This document shows positions 63,972-64,000 of a stretch of DNA of 64,000 bases, piece after piece. A model generated the notes under the pieces. It saw nothing but the letters and a program-made list of their open reading frames with translations, did no database searches and was not told the origin of the DNA. The stretch is from Eleftheria terrae (GTDB lineage: Bacteria > Pseudomonadota > Gammaproteobacteria > Burkholderiales > Burkholderiaceae_C): NCBI RefSeq assembly GCF_030419005.1, contig NZ_CP106951.1, positions 1,736,001-1,800,000 of the forward strand, in the 5' to 3' direction. Each line of letters starts with the position of its first letter. Position 1 is the first letter of the stretch. The position numbers and the translations under genes were made by a program.

Positions 63972-64000
63972 CTGCAGCCAGCCACCGCGCTGCCGCTGCT

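Overview
The window is about 64 kb of high-GC chromosomal DNA that reads as a betaproteobacterium of the order Burkholderiales. The evidence is the gene content: a Bug/TctC-type solute receptor, a livHMGF branched-chain amino acid transporter, an AscD-like ferredoxin reductase, a TusA/NUDIX pair, gdhA of the 420-residue type, and strong G/C bias at third codon positions. The genus cannot be fixed from this sequence, and I see no phage, insertion sequence, rRNA operon or CRISPR array.

Layout, 0-26 kb: the 3' end of a GH19 chitinase gene; a Tat-exported PhoX phosphatase preceded by a four-repeat Pho box; a small lipoprotein; an acyl-CoA ligase with an IclR regulator; uvrD; guaC, valS and galU; a TusA/NUDIX pair; a TrmB-like methyltransferase convergent with cysM; tRNA-Leu(CAA); then about 700 bp without a recognisable gene. 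After this come garD, with two identical inverted operator sites and a 15-bp tandem repeat beside it, then codA, a rhomboid protease, a catalytically degenerate trypsin-like PDZ lipoprotein, an NAD-binding epimerase-like protein, a ferredoxin reductase and a Bug receptor.

26-38 kb: the livHMGF operon (minus strand, terminator seen, no LivK nearby), rarA, a three-gene envelope operon (DUF4398 lipoprotein, DUF4398-OmpA lipoprotein, AI-2E family permease), an ABC exporter, a small secreted protein and a cardiolipin-synthase-like protein whose second HKD motif is broken.

38-58 kb is rich in glycan genes. The first set (38.0-43.8 kb) holds a UDP-glucuronate decarboxylase-like enzyme, an MscS channel, two GT4 glycosyltransferases, a PAP2 phosphatase and a DUF2334 deacetylase. 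Then come stress-type genes (DUF378, DUF4142), topoisomerase IB and gdhA. The second set (57.8 to 48.1 kb, minus strand) is one tight operon of nine genes: GT4, SDR, GmhB-like phosphatase, heptosyltransferase, NodU/CmcH carbamoyltransferase, GT2, radical SAM/SPASM enzyme, a second heptosyltransferase and a GT1-like enzyme. It probably makes a heptose-containing, carbamoylated surface glycan with one radical-chemistry step. It is the best candidate here for an uncharacterised system.

58-64 kb: a PRC-barrel protein and a one-TM protein, a large hybrid histidine kinase, an acidic disordered protein, a DUF421 membrane protein and a lipocalin that reaches the window edge. Several genes from 31 to 64 kb (OmpA/DUF4398, DUF4142, DUF378, PRC-barrel, DUF421, lipocalin, PLD-like) are of the kind often linked to envelope stress; that they work together is inference.
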